This document shows, piece by piece, positions 29,798 to 41,439 of a stretch of 64,000 bases of DNA. Source of the DNA: an uncultured Chitinophagales bacterium (lineage in GTDB: Bacteria > Bacteroidota > Bacteroidia > Chitinophagales > JAHDHT01). The DNA lies in the NCBI GenBank assembly GCA_938023075.1, contig CALHDG010000034.1, forward strand, positions 37,518-101,517. The letters run 5' to 3'. Below the pieces are notes generated by a model that saw only the letters and a program-made list of their open reading frames with translations, did not search any database and was not told the origin of the DNA. A program made the translations under genes and the position numbers. How positions within the stretch are numbered: the first letter of the stretch is position 1; every line of letters begins with the position of its first letter.

Positions 29798-29805
29798 TAT
29801 CTTCG
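29798..29805 (+). promoter_or_regulatory. -7-like box TATCTTCG before gyrA
   Basis: Near-match to TAnnTTTG 15 nt before the gyrA ATG. Confidence 0.35.
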
Positions 29806-29819
29806 CGCATCAAAATATT

Positions 29820-32294
29820 ATGGCTGAAGATAGAATTATTAAGATTAACATAGAAGATGAAATGAAGACTGCCTACATTGATTATTCAATGTCGGTCATC
29901 GTTTCAAGAGCAATACCCGATGTACGAGATGGATTAAAACCGGTTCACCGCCGCGTATTATATGGCATGCAAGATTTGGGTTTGCAGCCCAACAAATCGC
30001 ACAAAAAATCGGCAAGAATAGTTGGGGAAGTATTGGGTAAATACCATCCGCACGGCGATGGTTCGGTATACGATGCGATGGTGCGTTTAGCGCAAGAATG
30101 GAGTATGCGCTATATGTTGGTAGACGGGCAGGGAAACTACGGTTCTATGGACGGAGATCCGCCAGCGGCTATGCGGTACACCGAAGCAAGGTTGCGCCAA
30201 TATAGCACCGATATGTTAGCCGATTTGGATAAAGAAACGGTGGACTTTCAGTTGAATTTTGATGACACCTTAGAAGAACCAACTGTTTTACCTACTAAAA
30301 TACCGAATTTATTGGTAAACGGTGCCAGCGGTATTGCCGTTGGTATGGCAACCAATATGTTGCCACATAACTTAACTGAATCGATTGACGGTTGTTTAGC
30401 TTATATTGAAAATCCAGATATTGATGTAAGTGGTTTGATGCAGCATGTAAAAGCACCTGACTTTCCTACGGGTGGTATTATTTATGGCTATGATGGCATT
30501 AAACAAGCCTATGAAACCGGCAGGGGCAGAGTGGTTTTGCGAGCTAAATGCGATATTGAAGAGCACAAAGGAAGGGAGCGCATTATAGTTTCTGAAGTGC
30601 CTTATCAAATCAACAAAGCGTTGATGATTAAGAAGATTGCCGATATGGTGAATGAAAAAAGAATCGAAGGTATTTCTGGTATTGATGATTTTTCTGATAG
30701 ACGAGGTTTGCGTATTGTGATTGATATTAAACGCGATGCCAATGCCACCATTGTTTTAAATAAATTATATCAACTATCTCAGCTACAAACTTCTTATGGT
30801 ATTAATAACATTGCCTTAGTAAAAGGCAGACCTAAATTGTTAAGCCTTAAAGAGATTATTTCCAATTTTATCGAGTTTAGGCATGAGGTTGTTGTTAGAA
30901 GAACAGAATATGAATTAAAGCAAGCCCAAAAGCGGGCGCATATTTTAGAAGGTTTAATTATTGCCGTTGATAACTTAGATGAGGTTATACAAATAATTAG
31001 AAGTTCAGCAACACCCGATGAAGCCAGAGAGCGGTTAATGACTCGCTTTGAATTAAGTGAGATACAGGCAAGGGCAATTTTAGATATGCGTTTGCAGCAG
31101 TTAACCGGTTTACAAATTGATAAGTTACGCAAAGAGTATGAAGAGTTAATGAAGCACATTGAGCATTTAAAAACCATTTTAGGTGATAAACAAATGCGCA
31201 TGGACATCATTAAAGAGGAGCTTTTAGAGATTAAGCAAAAATATGGAGACGAGCGACGGTCGGAAATTGATATTAGCGGTGGTTCAATAGATATTGAAGA
31301 TTTAATACCGAATGATCAGGTGGTGGTTACCATTTCTCATTTGGGTTATATTAAGCGTACTACTTTAGAAGATTATAAAGTGCAAGGTAGAGGTGGCAAA
31401 GGTTCGAGAGGGGCAACAACGCGTGATGAAGATTATACCGAATACATTTTTGTGCCCAAAACCCATGATTATTTGTTGATATTTACCGAACAAGGCAGGT
31501 GCTATTGGATGCGGGTTTATCAAATACCCGAAGGCAGCAAAACTTCTAAAGGCAGAGCTATTCAAAACTTAATCAGCTTACCGAAAGATGATAATTTGAA
31601 AGCCTTTATTCCGGTATCTAATTTTAAAGATGAAGAGTATTTAAACAATAATTATGTGGTGTTCTGTACGAAAAAAGGCATCATTAAAAAAACCTTGTTA
31701 GAACAGTTTAGCCGCCCAAGAGTAAATGGCGTAAATGCGATTACCATAAAAGAAGACGACCAATTGTTAGAGGTAAAATTAACTAATGGCAATTGCGAAA
31801 TTATCATCGCCAAAAAATCGGGTAAGGCAATTCGTTTTAACGAGCAAAAGGTTCGCTCTATGGGTAGAACGGCTGCCGGCGTAAAAGGCGTTACTTTAGA
31901 AAGCGATACTGATGAAGCAATTGGTATGGTTTGTATTGATGCGAATGATAAAGATCGTACTGTTTTGGTGCTCTCGGAAAAAGGTTACGGCAAACGATCT
32001 GAGTTAGATGAATATAGAATGACCAACCGGGGTGGAAAAGGTGTTAAAACTTTGAGTGTCACTGAAAAAACGGGCAGTTTAATTGGTATACGAGATGTTA
32101 CCGAAGATGATCATTTGTTGATAATCAACAAAAGTGGCTTAACCATTCGTTTAACGGTAGATAAGGTGAATTTACAAGGCAGAGCAACACAAGGTGTCCG
32201 CTTAATCAAGTTGAATGAAAATGATGAGATTGCCGGAATTGCTAAGTTTGAGTATGATGAGGAACAGGCTAAGTTTGGGGAAGAAGAAGAATAG
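29820..32294 (+). CDS. gyrA: DNA gyrase subunit A
   Basis: [50 protein letters not shown]; active-site [11 protein letters not shown]-terminal beta-pinwheel repeats. Confidence 0.96.
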   Translation: MAEDRIIKINIEDEMKTAYIDYSMSVIVSRAIPDVRDGLKPVHRRVLYGMQDLGLQPNKSHKKSARIVGEVLGKYHPHGDGSVYDAMVRLAQEWSMRYMLVDGQGNYGSMDGDPPAAMRYTEARLRQYSTDMLADLDKETVDFQLNFDDTLEEPTVLPTKIPNLLVNGASGIAVGMATNMLPHNLTESIDGCLAYIENPDIDVSGLMQHVKAPDFPTGGIIYGYDGIKQAYETGRGRVVLRAKCDIEEHKGRERIIVSEVPYQINKALMIKKIADMVNEKRIEGISGIDDFSDRRGLRIVIDIKRDANATIVLNKLYQLSQLQTSYGINNIALVKGRPKLLSLKEIISNFIEFRHEVVVRRTEYELKQAQKRAHILEGLIIAVDNLDEVIQIIRSSATPDEARERLMTRFELSEIQARAILDMRLQQLTGLQIDKLRKEYEELMKHIEHLKTILGDKQMRMDIIKEELLEIKQKYGDERRSEIDISGGSIDIEDLIPNDQVVVTISHLGYIKRTTLEDYKVQGRGGKGSRGATTRDEDYTEYIFVPKTHDYLLIFTEQGRCYWMRVYQIPEGSKTSKGRAIQNLISLPKDDNLKAFIPVSNFKDEEYLNNNYVVFCTKKGIIKKTLLEQFSRPRVNGVNAITIKEDDQLLEVKLTNGNCEIIIAKKSGKAIRFNEQKVRSMGRTAAGVKGVTLESDTDEAIGMVCIDANDKDRTVLVLSEKGYGKRSELDEYRMTNRGGKGVKTLSVTEKTGSLIGIRDVTEDDHLLIINKSGLTIRLTVDKVNLQGRATQGVRLIKLNENDEIAGIAKFEYDEEQAKFGEEEE

Positions 32295-32620
32295 AGTAAC
32301 TTCAATATCAATCAGCAATGTGTGATAATTTGCTACCTATTTTAAAGCCGGGTAAAATTGTATTTCATTCAAGTTGCAGATATATAGGATAGAGAGTTTT
32401 TGCGTAAAATTTCAATAAAACAATGGCTAAAAATGAGTCTTTGCTTGCATTAGAATTCTGATCCTATGTAGCAAAATCAATACTTCTATCACTCGAATTG
32501 TTAAAAACAATATATAGCACAATGATCGTAAAATTGATACTTCGCTAATCTTTTATCTTTATTATTTTTGATAAAAGATTTCTCCATTCGGAAGAAATGC
32601 TACCCCCTCTAATACCGGAC

Positions 32621-32703
32621 AAAAACCATCATTCAGAGAAGATGCTGAACGAAGTGAAGTAGCTTGCACAGAATCTCTCAGATTGAAAAAGAGTATTGGT
32701 TAT
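32621..32703 (-). repeat. Interspersed 83-bp element, family 2, copy 2
   Basis: Reverse complement aligns with 21083-21165. Confidence 0.75.
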
Positions 32704-32951
32704 ACCAACTATGGTAGAAGTGGTAGAAGTAATTTGGAGATACTGAGCATTTATTCCGCTTTGCTCCATAAATCTTAGTATGACGCGGGTGTCCGAGCTT
32801 AGACGGGTAGCCGGCTAAAAGGACAGGCATATCCTATATATAGTTTACTTCCACTATTGTTATGATGTTGAGTTATTATATTAACTAAGAAAAAGGAATC
32901 AAAAAATAAATCTTATATAATTATTATTATTTTATATTTTATCTAGTAAAA

Positions 32952-33098
32952 CTAAAGGACTTCTCCTATTATATTTTTTCCTTTTCCAGAGATTATAGTA
33001 GAATAACCCGCCACAATGCCTTTCACATCAGTTAATGAATTTAGTTTGTATGTTTTACCAGTAAAGGGAATTCCTAAACATCTTGGTTTTTGTGCCAT
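32952..33098 (-). pseudogene. N-terminal remnant of a P1-family (DmpA-like) peptidase
   Basis: MAQKPRCLGIPFTGKTYKLNSLTDVKGIVAGYSTIISGKGKNIIGEVL* resembles the DmpA N-terminus (LGIPF.G.....N.ITDV.GV.VG..T.I.G.G) and then stops. Confidence 0.6.
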
Positions 33099-33182
33099 AA
33101 TGTCTATTTTTATAATTGTCTCTTGTTTTTTATTTACTTGATGAAAACGCTTAATACGCGTTTTGGTAATAGTTTTTATTTG

Positions 33183-33587
33183 CTACTGCTCACATAACTG
33201 CTTCACTTTGTTCAACCAATTGTTCCAAACCACTTTTTGAGTTTCAAAATCGGCAGTGTACGGTCCGGCATAAATGGATAGTTTAGCAGTTGAATTATTT
33301 GTTTCAATGCTATATTTTTCTACATAGTCGAAATCTGGAAAATCATAATCGACTTGAATAAGTTTATGTTCTTCCAATTTCCCAATTGTTCCGGTGCTTA
33401 CAATTCTATCAGGTTCATATTTAAAATGAACCTCAGAGCCGAGCTTCCAGTCCGATTCAACAAAAGCATGTTTATCAAATACATTACCCAATTCTTTTGC
33501 AAAATCTTTATTGGTAATCACCTCCCAAACTTTTGATGGTTTGGCATCGATATCAATACTAATCGACACTATTTTAGATTCTTCCAT
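33183..33587 (-). CDS. SRPBCC/AHSA1-like domain protein
   Basis: ISIDIDAKPSKVWEVITNKDFAKELG... and C-terminal WNNWLNKVKQLCEQ helix. Confidence 0.7.
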   Translation of the reverse strand: MEESKIVSISIDIDAKPSKVWEVITNKDFAKELGNVFDKHAFVESDWKLGSEVHFKYEPDRIVSTGTIGKLEEHKLIQVDYDFPDFDYVEKYSIETNNSTAKLSIYAGPYTADFETQKVVWNNWLNKVKQLCEQ

Positions 33588-34033
33588 ATTACTGCTGATT
33601 TAAAAGCCTTTATAAAAATGGATGTTATTGTTAAGGTTACTAGTATATGAATTCATTTTAATTGTTCGTTCAGATACCTGCAATTATCGATAAATCTTTT
33701 ATAACAATAACCATCATTAGTAATTTTTATTTCTTCTTTCCTTTCCAAAATTCTGTTACTTTACACTATTCTTTTCTTGATTTCGGTTGTAACCATTCAT
33801 CGAAGCCTGTGTGTAATCAACTTTATGCCACCCAACCTCTTATAAAATCAACTAGTGTTACTTTAGCGGAAATTCGACAAACTCAGAACTCCAGACCTGA
33901 TTTCATTTGAAAATGTACAAGAACTTTTTAAAGTTGAAGTTTGGGAAGTCTACTTATAAGATTTGTTGAATAGTTTAGGCTAATAGCTAGTTCATATTTT
34001 AATGTGTCAATCTAAAGAAGTACGTTATTCAAA

Positions 34034-34494
34034 CTATTGTTCGTATATCTTAATCCAGATAGGCTTACAATGTTCCATATCTGAAATTAACGCTTCATCA
34101 CCTTCTATTTGATTATTATGCTCATCCCAAAAATGCCATTTTTCTTTTTTAATAATTCCTTTTTTCACTTCAAAAGTACAACCTCCTATTCCTTCAACTT
34201 TTTCTATGCCTGTTTGATAAGTTCCTGTTGCAATCATGCTACCATTCAAATTCCAATAGGTCCACTTTCCTTTTTTATAAATATAGTTAGACTCGACGGG
34301 TACAATTGAGCAAAACCATGAGAATCGGATTGAATTTGCCCTTTCGCAAAAAACTTATCGCATAACATATTGGCATCTTCAGGCGCATTGCTTTTCTTTT
34401 TCGAATTACAAGAAAAAGACGTTAAAATTATCAGCACAGCAAAAAAGATGCTCTTTTCTAAAAACATATGCCAACTCCTTTCAGTTAAATTCAT
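34034..34494 (-). pseudogene. MORN-repeat-like lipoprotein split by a frameshift
   Basis: Upstream ORF 34246-34494 has a lipobox; the second frame reads NYIYKKGKWTYWNLNGSMIATGTYQTG...KEKWHFWDEHNNQ, continuous with ORF 34034-34249. Confidence 0.6.
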
Positions 34495-34510
34495 TATTTG
34501 ATAGATATTA

Positions 34511-34545
34511 AAAAGCCCCGAAGAAATAAATCTTCGGGGCTTTGA
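34511..34545 (-). terminator. Rho-independent terminator (probably for the 2256-aa gene)
   Basis: AAGCCCCGAAGA-AATAAA-TCTTCGGGGCTT hairpin with flanking T/A tracts. Confidence 0.8.
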
Positions 34546-34568
34546 TCTTTTTGTATCTTAAAAAAGAA

Positions 34569-37500
34569 TTATTCTTTTATAAATTTCTGTGAAACAATAC
34601 TATCACCTGTTTGCATACGGATAAAGTATACACCTGCAGGTAAATCAGCTACCTCAATATTTAAGGAATTGATACCACCTTGTTGATCTGTTTTCTGAAC
34701 CTGCATTAAAGAATGACCGATTAAGTCAAGTACTTCAATTTGTGTTGGCGTATTTTCACTGGCAGTATAGGTTAACTGTAAGTTATCAATTACAGGTACT
34801 GGATTCAGTGAAATGATGCCTAAAGCACTTTCACCTCTAATTATCTGTACAATGCCAACTTCAACGGTTGTGCCATCAATGTCGGTTTGCGATAAACGGT
34901 AGTAACTTAATCCGCCTAAAGCAGTTCTATGTAAGAAACTGTATTTATTATTGACTAATGAGGTACCCGCACCTTTTACAGTTGCAATGCTTTCAAAATG
35001 AGTACCATCTGTTGATACCTCAAGCGTAAAGTAATCATTATCGGTTTCTGTTGCAGTAACCCATTTTAGTAAGTTACCATCATCCTTAGCTTCACCATCA
35101 TAGCTCAATAAGGTAATCGGTAATTTTACACATTCAACTACTTCGGTAAAAGTACCCGTACATCCACCAGCATCCGAAACGTAAATTTCATAACTAGTAT
35201 CAGAAATTGGACCAAAGGTAATTGGGGTATTCGCTGAAACATTTGAACTATAATCGCCTGTAACATTATAGGTTTGGCTTGGATCAAAACCAGGCAAACC
35301 ACCAGTAATGGTAAAGGTAACCGTGTATTCTTCTGTTGAAGCATCACAAGTATAATCCGCACTAATTGCAATAGGATCTAAGAATACCAAAATAGCAGCA
35401 TTCGATAAATCACAAACTACTGGCAATTCACTTGGTACTGGCTTCTCTGGACCTACTAAAGTTTGTACCACCAATGGTGTATTGGTTGGATAGCCACTTA
35501 CATTAAAGATACCTGTTGTATTAATTTCTATGATATTGCCAAAGTTGTCGGCATCTCCATCGTGTAAAATATAAACAAATTCAAAACCTTCTGGAATTAC
35601 CGCGCCGGTAGCAGAAACACTAATTATACCACCTGCACAAGAATATAAGTTAGTTGGTAATACCCCAGCATCACAAAGTTGCGATAAAACGGTAATGATG
35701 GCTGGATCGGCATCATCCTCATCGGTTGCGGCAACGCCATCACCTTGTCCTCCAGTTCCGTCACCATCAATGTAGTCATCTGCTGGAGTACCTGGAGCAC
35801 CACCGGCATCATTACCTACTGATGAGTCAAAATTGGAATCAATATCATTAACTGGATTACCATCACCATCAGTTGCAAATTGAATTTCGGCAACGTTAAC
35901 AATATCTTTGCTGTGGAATAAATCAGGATCTACCACAAAAGTGATATCGACGGTGGCTGTTGCTCCTGGAGCAATAGGACCAGCGATAACGGTAGAGGCT
36001 TGGTTATTTGCCAATGCCATCCAATCCGGATCATCTAAAAACAGAGCACTTGGCGCATAATCAATGATACCTACATTGGTAGCCGTTACATTACCCTGGT
36101 TATAAACCGTTATGGTAAAGGTTACCTGTTCACCTGCTCCAAACGGACCTGTTTGACCCGCTGCAAGACCCTTAGTTAAGGCTAAATCAAAACCATCACC
36201 TAGTGCGCAATCTTCTAATACAGTTATTTCTTCTACATCATGATCGTCTTCTGCTTCAGCATCGTTATTAGGATCTGTATCCGGTGTGCTGTCGATATCA
36301 TTACCATCACTACTACTAATTTCAGCAATGTTTAAAACTGAACCACCCGGATGATCAGAACCAATAGTTAATAATATTGGAACATTAACAGATTCGCCTG
36401 CACCTAAAAAGGTAATAATATTCATAGCTATGATACCATTTGTAGTCCAACCATTAATATCATTTGTACTTAAGCTAAAACCTTCTGGTAAATAATCGGT
36501 AATTTCTGTATTGTATGCTGATACATTGCCTTGGTTGGTTACTGTAATAACAAACATGACATCTTCACCAGGACAGTATTCACCTGTACCAACACCTGTT
36601 CTAACTTTAGTCAATGCCAAATCATGTACTGCATCAGGATCGCATAAGTAAATGATATCTCCATCATGATCATCTTCATCAATCCCACCTTTTACGCCGT
36701 TAATATCATTATCTGTCGGAGTATTTGGCACACCGCCTGCATCGTTACCTAGAATATTATCTGCATTACTATCAAAATCATCTCCATTATCACCACTAAT
36801 TTCTGCATAGTTTTCTAAGGTTGCTCCTGTATAATCTTCATCAATAGTTAAAAATATAGTTAAGCCAACTACACCGCCATTGGCTTCAATAAATGGTATA
36901 GTAGTTATTGCCATAGAACCATTAACTAACCATATATCGTTTTGAGGATTATCACTTAATGACATACCATCTGGAATATAGTCAGTTATTTCTATATCAA
37001 TAGCTGACAAATCACCTTGATTGAATACAGCAATAGAAAACCGCACCTCATCACCTGGGCAATAAATATCCATATTGGCATTGGTTAAGTTTGGTGAAAT
37101 ATCTTTGATTAAGGCTAAATCAAATACTTCGCAAGGTTGACACGAACCATTATCGCAATTTGCAGATGCATTAAAGTTACAAGCATCAGCATCGGTACAA
37201 CCTAATACTTGTGGTGTAACTAATTCACAGCTACAACTTTCTGCACTAGGTGCGGTAATATCTCCTAAACAAGGATCGGTATTACAAGTTGGCACTGCAA
37301 TACAAGTTCCATTATCTATACAAGCTTCTGGATTGTAGTTACATGCATTCGGATCGGTACAGCCCGGTGTTGGATTACAAGGATTTGTTGGACAAGTGGT
37401 ATCTCCGAAATCACAAGTTCCATTATCTACACAAGCATTGGGATCATAATTACAAGCAGCAGGATCGGTACAACCTGGTGCAGGATTACAAGGATCGGCG

Positions 37501-40500
37501 CAAGCCTGATTACCAAAATCACAGGTTCCATTATCTTCACAGGCATTGGGATCAAAGTTACAAGCATTAGGATTATTACAACCTGGTACTGGATTACAAG
37601 GATCGGCACAAGTTAAATTACCTAATTCGCAAGTACCATTGTCTACGCAAGCATTTGGATCGTAGTTACAAGCATTAGGATTAATACAACCTGGTGTTGG
37701 ATTACAAGGATTACTAGTACAAGTTAGATCGCCAAAATCACAAGAATCATTATCTTCACATGCATTCGGATCGAAATTGCAAGCTGCCGGATCAGTACAT
37801 CCAGGAACTGGATTACAAGGATCGGCACATGCTGAATTTCCATATTCACATAAGCTATTGTCTTCACAATTGGCATTGGTATCGAAATTACAGGCATTCA
37901 TATCCATACATCCTAATACAGTTGGTAAAGAAATAATGCAACTGCATTCGGTTGGACTCCACACCTCAAGGTCTCCAAGTGTACAATCGGTATTACAATC
38001 AGTATTATATGGCTCACAAGAACCATCATTTACTTCCGCTGTAGCATCATAATTTGGTGCACAAGGATCGGTACAACCCATAGCAATAGAAGTCATTACT
38101 TCTATTTGAGCCGGATCATGATCATCTTCGTCGGTTCCACCTTTGGTACCATCGGTACTGTCATCAGTAGATGAGTTTGGAATACCACCGGCGTCATTAC
38201 CTACATCTTGATCTGTATTACTATCTACATCTTCACCATCATCTCCACTAATTTCTGCATAATTTACAATAGTTCCATCTGGTTGTCCAGCATCTATACT
38301 TAACACAATATTTACTGATGCGTTTCCACCTGCAGGAATACTTGCTATGTTAACCGTAACTAAAGAACCATTCACTATCCAACCATTGTTATCGTTTACA
38401 CTTAAACTTAAACTAGCTGGTATATAATCGGTAATTTCAACATTACTGGCATCAACATCACCTTGATTAAATACTTGAATGGTAAAAACAACATCGCTGC
38501 CTGGCGCATAAGGCTGAGCATTGTATACTGTTTTAATTAAAGCTAAATCGTAAATGGCAGGAACGGTAACATCAATTTGAGCCGGATCGTGATCATCTTC
38601 ATCTGTACCACCTTTTGTACCATCTGTACTGTTATCTGTGGAAGAGTTGGGCAGGCCACCAGCATCGTTACTCACATCCTGGTCTGTATTACTATCGGCA
38701 TCATCACCATCATCGGCACTAATCTCGGCATAGTTCACTAATGAACCTGCGCTTTGAGTAGTATCAATAGTTAATATTATATCTAAAGTAGCACTTGCTC
38801 CGGCAGCAACACTAGCGATGGTAGCCGTAGCATTTGAACCACTTACAACCCAACCATTATTATCGGCTGTGCTTAAGCTCATACCACCTGGTATGTAATC
38901 TGTAATTTCTATATTATTGGCATCAACACCACCTTGATTAATTACCTCAATGGTGAAGGTAACATCATCGCCTGGCATAAACGGACCAGTTGAAGCTACT
39001 GTTTTAACTAAGGCTAAATCGTAAACGGCAGGTATGGTTACATCAATTAAAGCCGGATCGTGATCATCTTCATCAATGCCTCCTGCTATTCCATTTCCAT
39101 TAATACTATTGTCTGTAGAAGAATTTGGTTCACCGCCCACATCGTTACCAATATCTTGATCAGTTATACTATCTATATCATCTCCATCATCGGCACTAAT
39201 TTCTGCATAATTCACAAGTGAACCTTCACCTTGACTAGCATCTATAGTTAATAAGATACTTAAGATTGCTGTTGAACCAGCTGGTATTGATGAAACTGTT
39301 GTAGTAGCATTAGAGCCACTTGCAATCCAACCATTGTTATCATTTGCACTTAAGGTCATTCCTGCTGGAATATAATCTGTAATTTCAACATTATTAGCAT
39401 CTGTATTTCCTTGATTTACCACTTGAATAGTAAATAAAACATCGCTACCAGGTGTATATGGACCTGGAGAGGCTACCGTTTTGGTTAAAGCTAAATCATA
39501 AATACCGCAATCAGCAGTACCAGTTACAGCATCATCTAATGAACAACCTTTACCATCTTCTACTACATTAAATGAATAGGTGTAATTAGAATCAAAAGGT
39601 CCGAGAACCAACGTTTCGTCAGTTTCTACTTCACCTTCAAAGTCTCCACTTAGTGTATATGCATGTCCAACAAAAAACTCAGGACCACCACCTGAAATAT
39701 TTACCTCTACTGTATATTGACCGGTTTGGTCATCACAAATTTCTGTTGTTTCAACATTTATAGGATCTAAAAATACAACTTGAAAACAATTGGATATATC
39801 AAAACATCCACCCGAACCAGAATCTAAAGGAATACCTTCAGGACTAACATCATCACCTACAATGGCTGTAATACAAAGTGTTACATTAGTAGGGATGGTG
39901 CCATCACTCATAAACACTCCATCTAAAGAGGTTTGATAAATATTGTCGCCAATTGCATCGCTTGAGCCATCGTGCAATAAATATGCTAATGCTCCATCAT
40001 TTGGAAGCTCTGAATTTAATGTATTAGCCACTACAAATTCTCCCTCACACACAAATGCGTTGCCGCCAAGTATGCCAGCGTCACAATCTGGAGTAATTTC
40101 ACAAGTAGTTGAACCTTCGAACGAAACATTACAACCTTTACCATCATCTGTAATATCAAATGAATAAGTATCGCCTGAATCAAAAGGACCAAAAGTGTAG
40201 AATTGAGAAGCTAAAATTTCACCAGAAAGATTACCAGTGACAGTATATGAATGTCCGTCAAAGAAATCAGGACCACCGCCATTTATCATAACTTGAACAT
40301 TGAATTGTCCAGTTTGAGGATCACATATTTCACTTGCACTTATTGTAATAGTTTCAAGAAAGACAACTTCTTGGCATTCATCGGATATATCATAACACCC
40401 AGTTGTTAAAGGTAATCCGCTTGCATCTAACTGGTCACCAACTACTGCTGAAAAACATAATGATTCATTTGTGGGGAAAGAACCATCATTAAGTATAGGA

Positions 40501-41339
40501 TCTCCAGGTCCAACAATGGCGTAAACATTAGGTCCAATTTCATCACTACCACCATCGTGAATTACATACACAAGTGTACTTCCATCGTCTACAGTTGCAC
40601 CATTATCTATTGGTGAAACTAAGAAATCACCAATTCCACATAAAAATGTACTACCGCCCATATTGCCAGCGAAATTTCCACAAGGATCTGAACAATTATA
40701 ATCATATTCGATAAAACCATCTAAGGATCCAGGACAGGGAATAAAGCCTATTTTATCGATGTAAGTATATTCTACCCTCCAAGTTCCTGATTCACCAGGA
40801 TTTGCTGTATAACTGTCGGGTTCTACAATATCAACAAAAACTAATCCATCTGGGTCAGTACAAGCTTCCGATAAACCAACAGAGACGGAACAATCATCAC
40901 CCTCAACGGTAATAAATTCTTCGATGTTGGAAGGATATACTGTAATGTCTTCGGTTTGCAGGGCTGATGTTGAACCGTCATCTTCACATAATAAGCGAAT
41001 TAAAAAAGATTGCGTTTCTGGATAACAGCCTTGGTTATCCAATGTAAGTGAGCCGGTGTAAAGCCCGCTGGGATTCGGGCCAGTTAAAGTGGGGATTAAC
41101 ACATTTCCAGAACCTAACTCTACTGTTAGATTTCCGTTTTGTGCATCCGCCGGATTAAGTATAGCCGTAAACGTTACCTGATCGCCTGAACAAGCAACAT
41201 TTGTTGTGGCTGACGTATTAAACAATGTAGGACATTGCGCGTAGGACTGTGTAATAAAAAAAGTAAATAGCAATATAAAGGCGAAACCCTTATATCTTGT
41301 TGTTAAGTTATGTTTCATATTATGATAATTTCTAAACAT
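34569..41339 (-). CDS. Giant T9SS-secreted protein with DUF11-type repeats and Cys-rich repeats
   Basis: Signal peptide; about six DLALxKT...VxFTIxVxNQGxxxAxNVEITDYxP units; about seven PGCTDPxACNxDPNACxDNGTC units; C-terminal T9SS type A-like domain ending VYFIRMQTGDSIVSQKFIKE. Confidence 0.85.
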   Translation of the reverse strand: MFRNYHNMKHNLTTRYKGFAFILLFTFFITQSYAQCPTLFNTSATTNVACSGDQVTFTAILNPADAQNGNLTVELGSGNVLIPTLTGPNPSGLYTGSLTLDNQGCYPETQSFLIRLLCEDDGSTSALQTEDITVYPSNIEEFITVEGDDCSVSVGLSEACTDPDGLVFVDIVEPDSYTANPGESGTWRVEYTYIDKIGFIPCPGSLDGFIEYDYNCSDPCGNFAGNMGGSTFLCGIGDFLVSPIDNGATVDDGSTLVYVIHDGGSDEIGPNVYAIVGPGDPILNDGSFPTNESLCFSAVVGDQLDASGLPLTTGCYDISDECQEVVFLETITISASEICDPQTGQFNVQVMINGGGPDFFDGHSYTVTGNLSGEILASQFYTFGPFDSGDTYSFDITDDGKGCNVSFEGSTTCEITPDCDAGILGGNAFVCEGEFVVANTLNSELPNDGALAYLLHDGSSDAIGDNIYQTSLDGVFMSDGTIPTNVTLCITAIVGDDVSPEGIPLDSGSGGCFDISNCFQVVFLDPINVETTEICDDQTGQYTVEVNISGGGPEFFVGHAYTLSGDFEGEVETDETLVLGPFDSNYTYSFNVVEDGKGCSLDDAVTGTADCGIYDLALTKTVASPGPYTPGSDVLFTIQVVNQGNTDANNVEITDYIPAGMTLSANDNNGWIASGSNATTTVSSIPAGSTAILSILLTIDASQGEGSLVNYAEISADDGDDIDSITDQDIGNDVGGEPNSSTDNSINGNGIAGGIDEDDHDPALIDVTIPAVYDLALVKTVASTGPFMPGDDVTFTIEVINQGGVDANNIEITDYIPGGMSLSTADNNGWVVSGSNATATIASVAAGASATLDIILTIDTTQSAGSLVNYAEISADDGDDADSNTDQDVSNDAGGLPNSSTDNSTDGTKGGTDEDDHDPAQIDVTVPAIYDLALIKTVYNAQPYAPGSDVVFTIQVFNQGDVDASNVEITDYIPASLSLSVNDNNGWIVNGSLVTVNIASIPAGGNASVNIVLSIDAGQPDGTIVNYAEISGDDGEDVDSNTDQDVGNDAGGIPNSSTDDSTDGTKGGTDEDDHDPAQIEVMTSIAMGCTDPCAPNYDATAEVNDGSCEPYNTDCNTDCTLGDLEVWSPTECSCIISLPTVLGCMDMNACNFDTNANCEDNSLCEYGNSACADPCNPVPGCTDPAACNFDPNACEDNDSCDFGDLTCTSNPCNPTPGCINPNACNYDPNACVDNGTCELGNLTCADPCNPVPGCNNPNACNFDPNACEDNGTCDFGNQACADPCNPAPGCTDPAACNYDPNACVDNGTCDFGDTTCPTNPCNPTPGCTDPNACNYNPEACIDNGTCIAVPTCNTDPCLGDITAPSAESCSCELVTPQVLGCTDADACNFNASANCDNGSCQPCEVFDLALIKDISPNLTNANMDIYCPGDEVRFSIAVFNQGDLSAIDIEITDYIPDGMSLSDNPQNDIWLVNGSMAITTIPFIEANGGVVGLTIFLTIDEDYTGATLENYAEISGDNGDDFDSNADNILGNDAGGVPNTPTDNDINGVKGGIDEDDHDGDIIYLCDPDAVHDLALTKVRTGVGTGEYCPGEDVMFVITVTNQGNVSAYNTEITDYLPEGFSLSTNDINGWTTNGIIAMNIITFLGAGESVNVPILLTIGSDHPGGSVLNIAEISSSDGNDIDSTPDTDPNNDAEAEDDHDVEEITVLEDCALGDGFDLALTKGLAAGQTGPFGAGEQVTFTITVYNQGNVTATNVGIIDYAPSALFLDDPDWMALANNQASTVIAGPIAPGATATVDITFVVDPDLFHSKDIVNVAEIQFATDGDGNPVNDIDSNFDSSVGNDAGGAPGTPADDYIDGDGTGGQGDGVAATDEDDADPAIITVLSQLCDAGVLPTNLYSCAGGIISVSATGAVIPEGFEFVYILHDGDADNFGNIIEINTTGIFNVSGYPTNTPLVVQTLVGPEKPVPSELPVVCDLSNAAILVFLDPIAISADYTCDASTEEYTVTFTITGGLPGFDPSQTYNVTGDYSSNVSANTPITFGPISDTSYEIYVSDAGGCTGTFTEVVECVKLPITLLSYDGEAKDDGNLLKWVTATETDNDYFTLEVSTDGTHFESIATVKGAGTSLVNNKYSFLHRTALGGLSYYRLSQTDIDGTTVEVGIVQIIRGESALGIISLNPVPVIDNLQLTYTASENTPTQIEVLDLIGHSLMQVQKTDQQGGINSLNIEVADLPAGVYFIRMQTGDSIVSQKFIKE
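37140..37920 (-). repeat. Tandem ~105-nt coding repeats (Cys-rich units)
   Basis: Seven imperfect units of ~35 aa read from the translation. Confidence 0.8.
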
Positions 41340-41439
41340 ATTAAGCCTGCAAAATAACGTTTTATTCAGTTATTTTACATTTTTTTGATCATTTAATTTT
41401 TTATTTGATTATTTGTCAGCTAATACGTTATTTTACTGA

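Noticed and set aside
37289-38052. Plus-strand ORFs with HKHWDHNYK-like repeats, and 37777-38052
   Set aside because: Complement of the Cys-rich repeats of the 2256-aa gene; periodicity comes from the sense strand.
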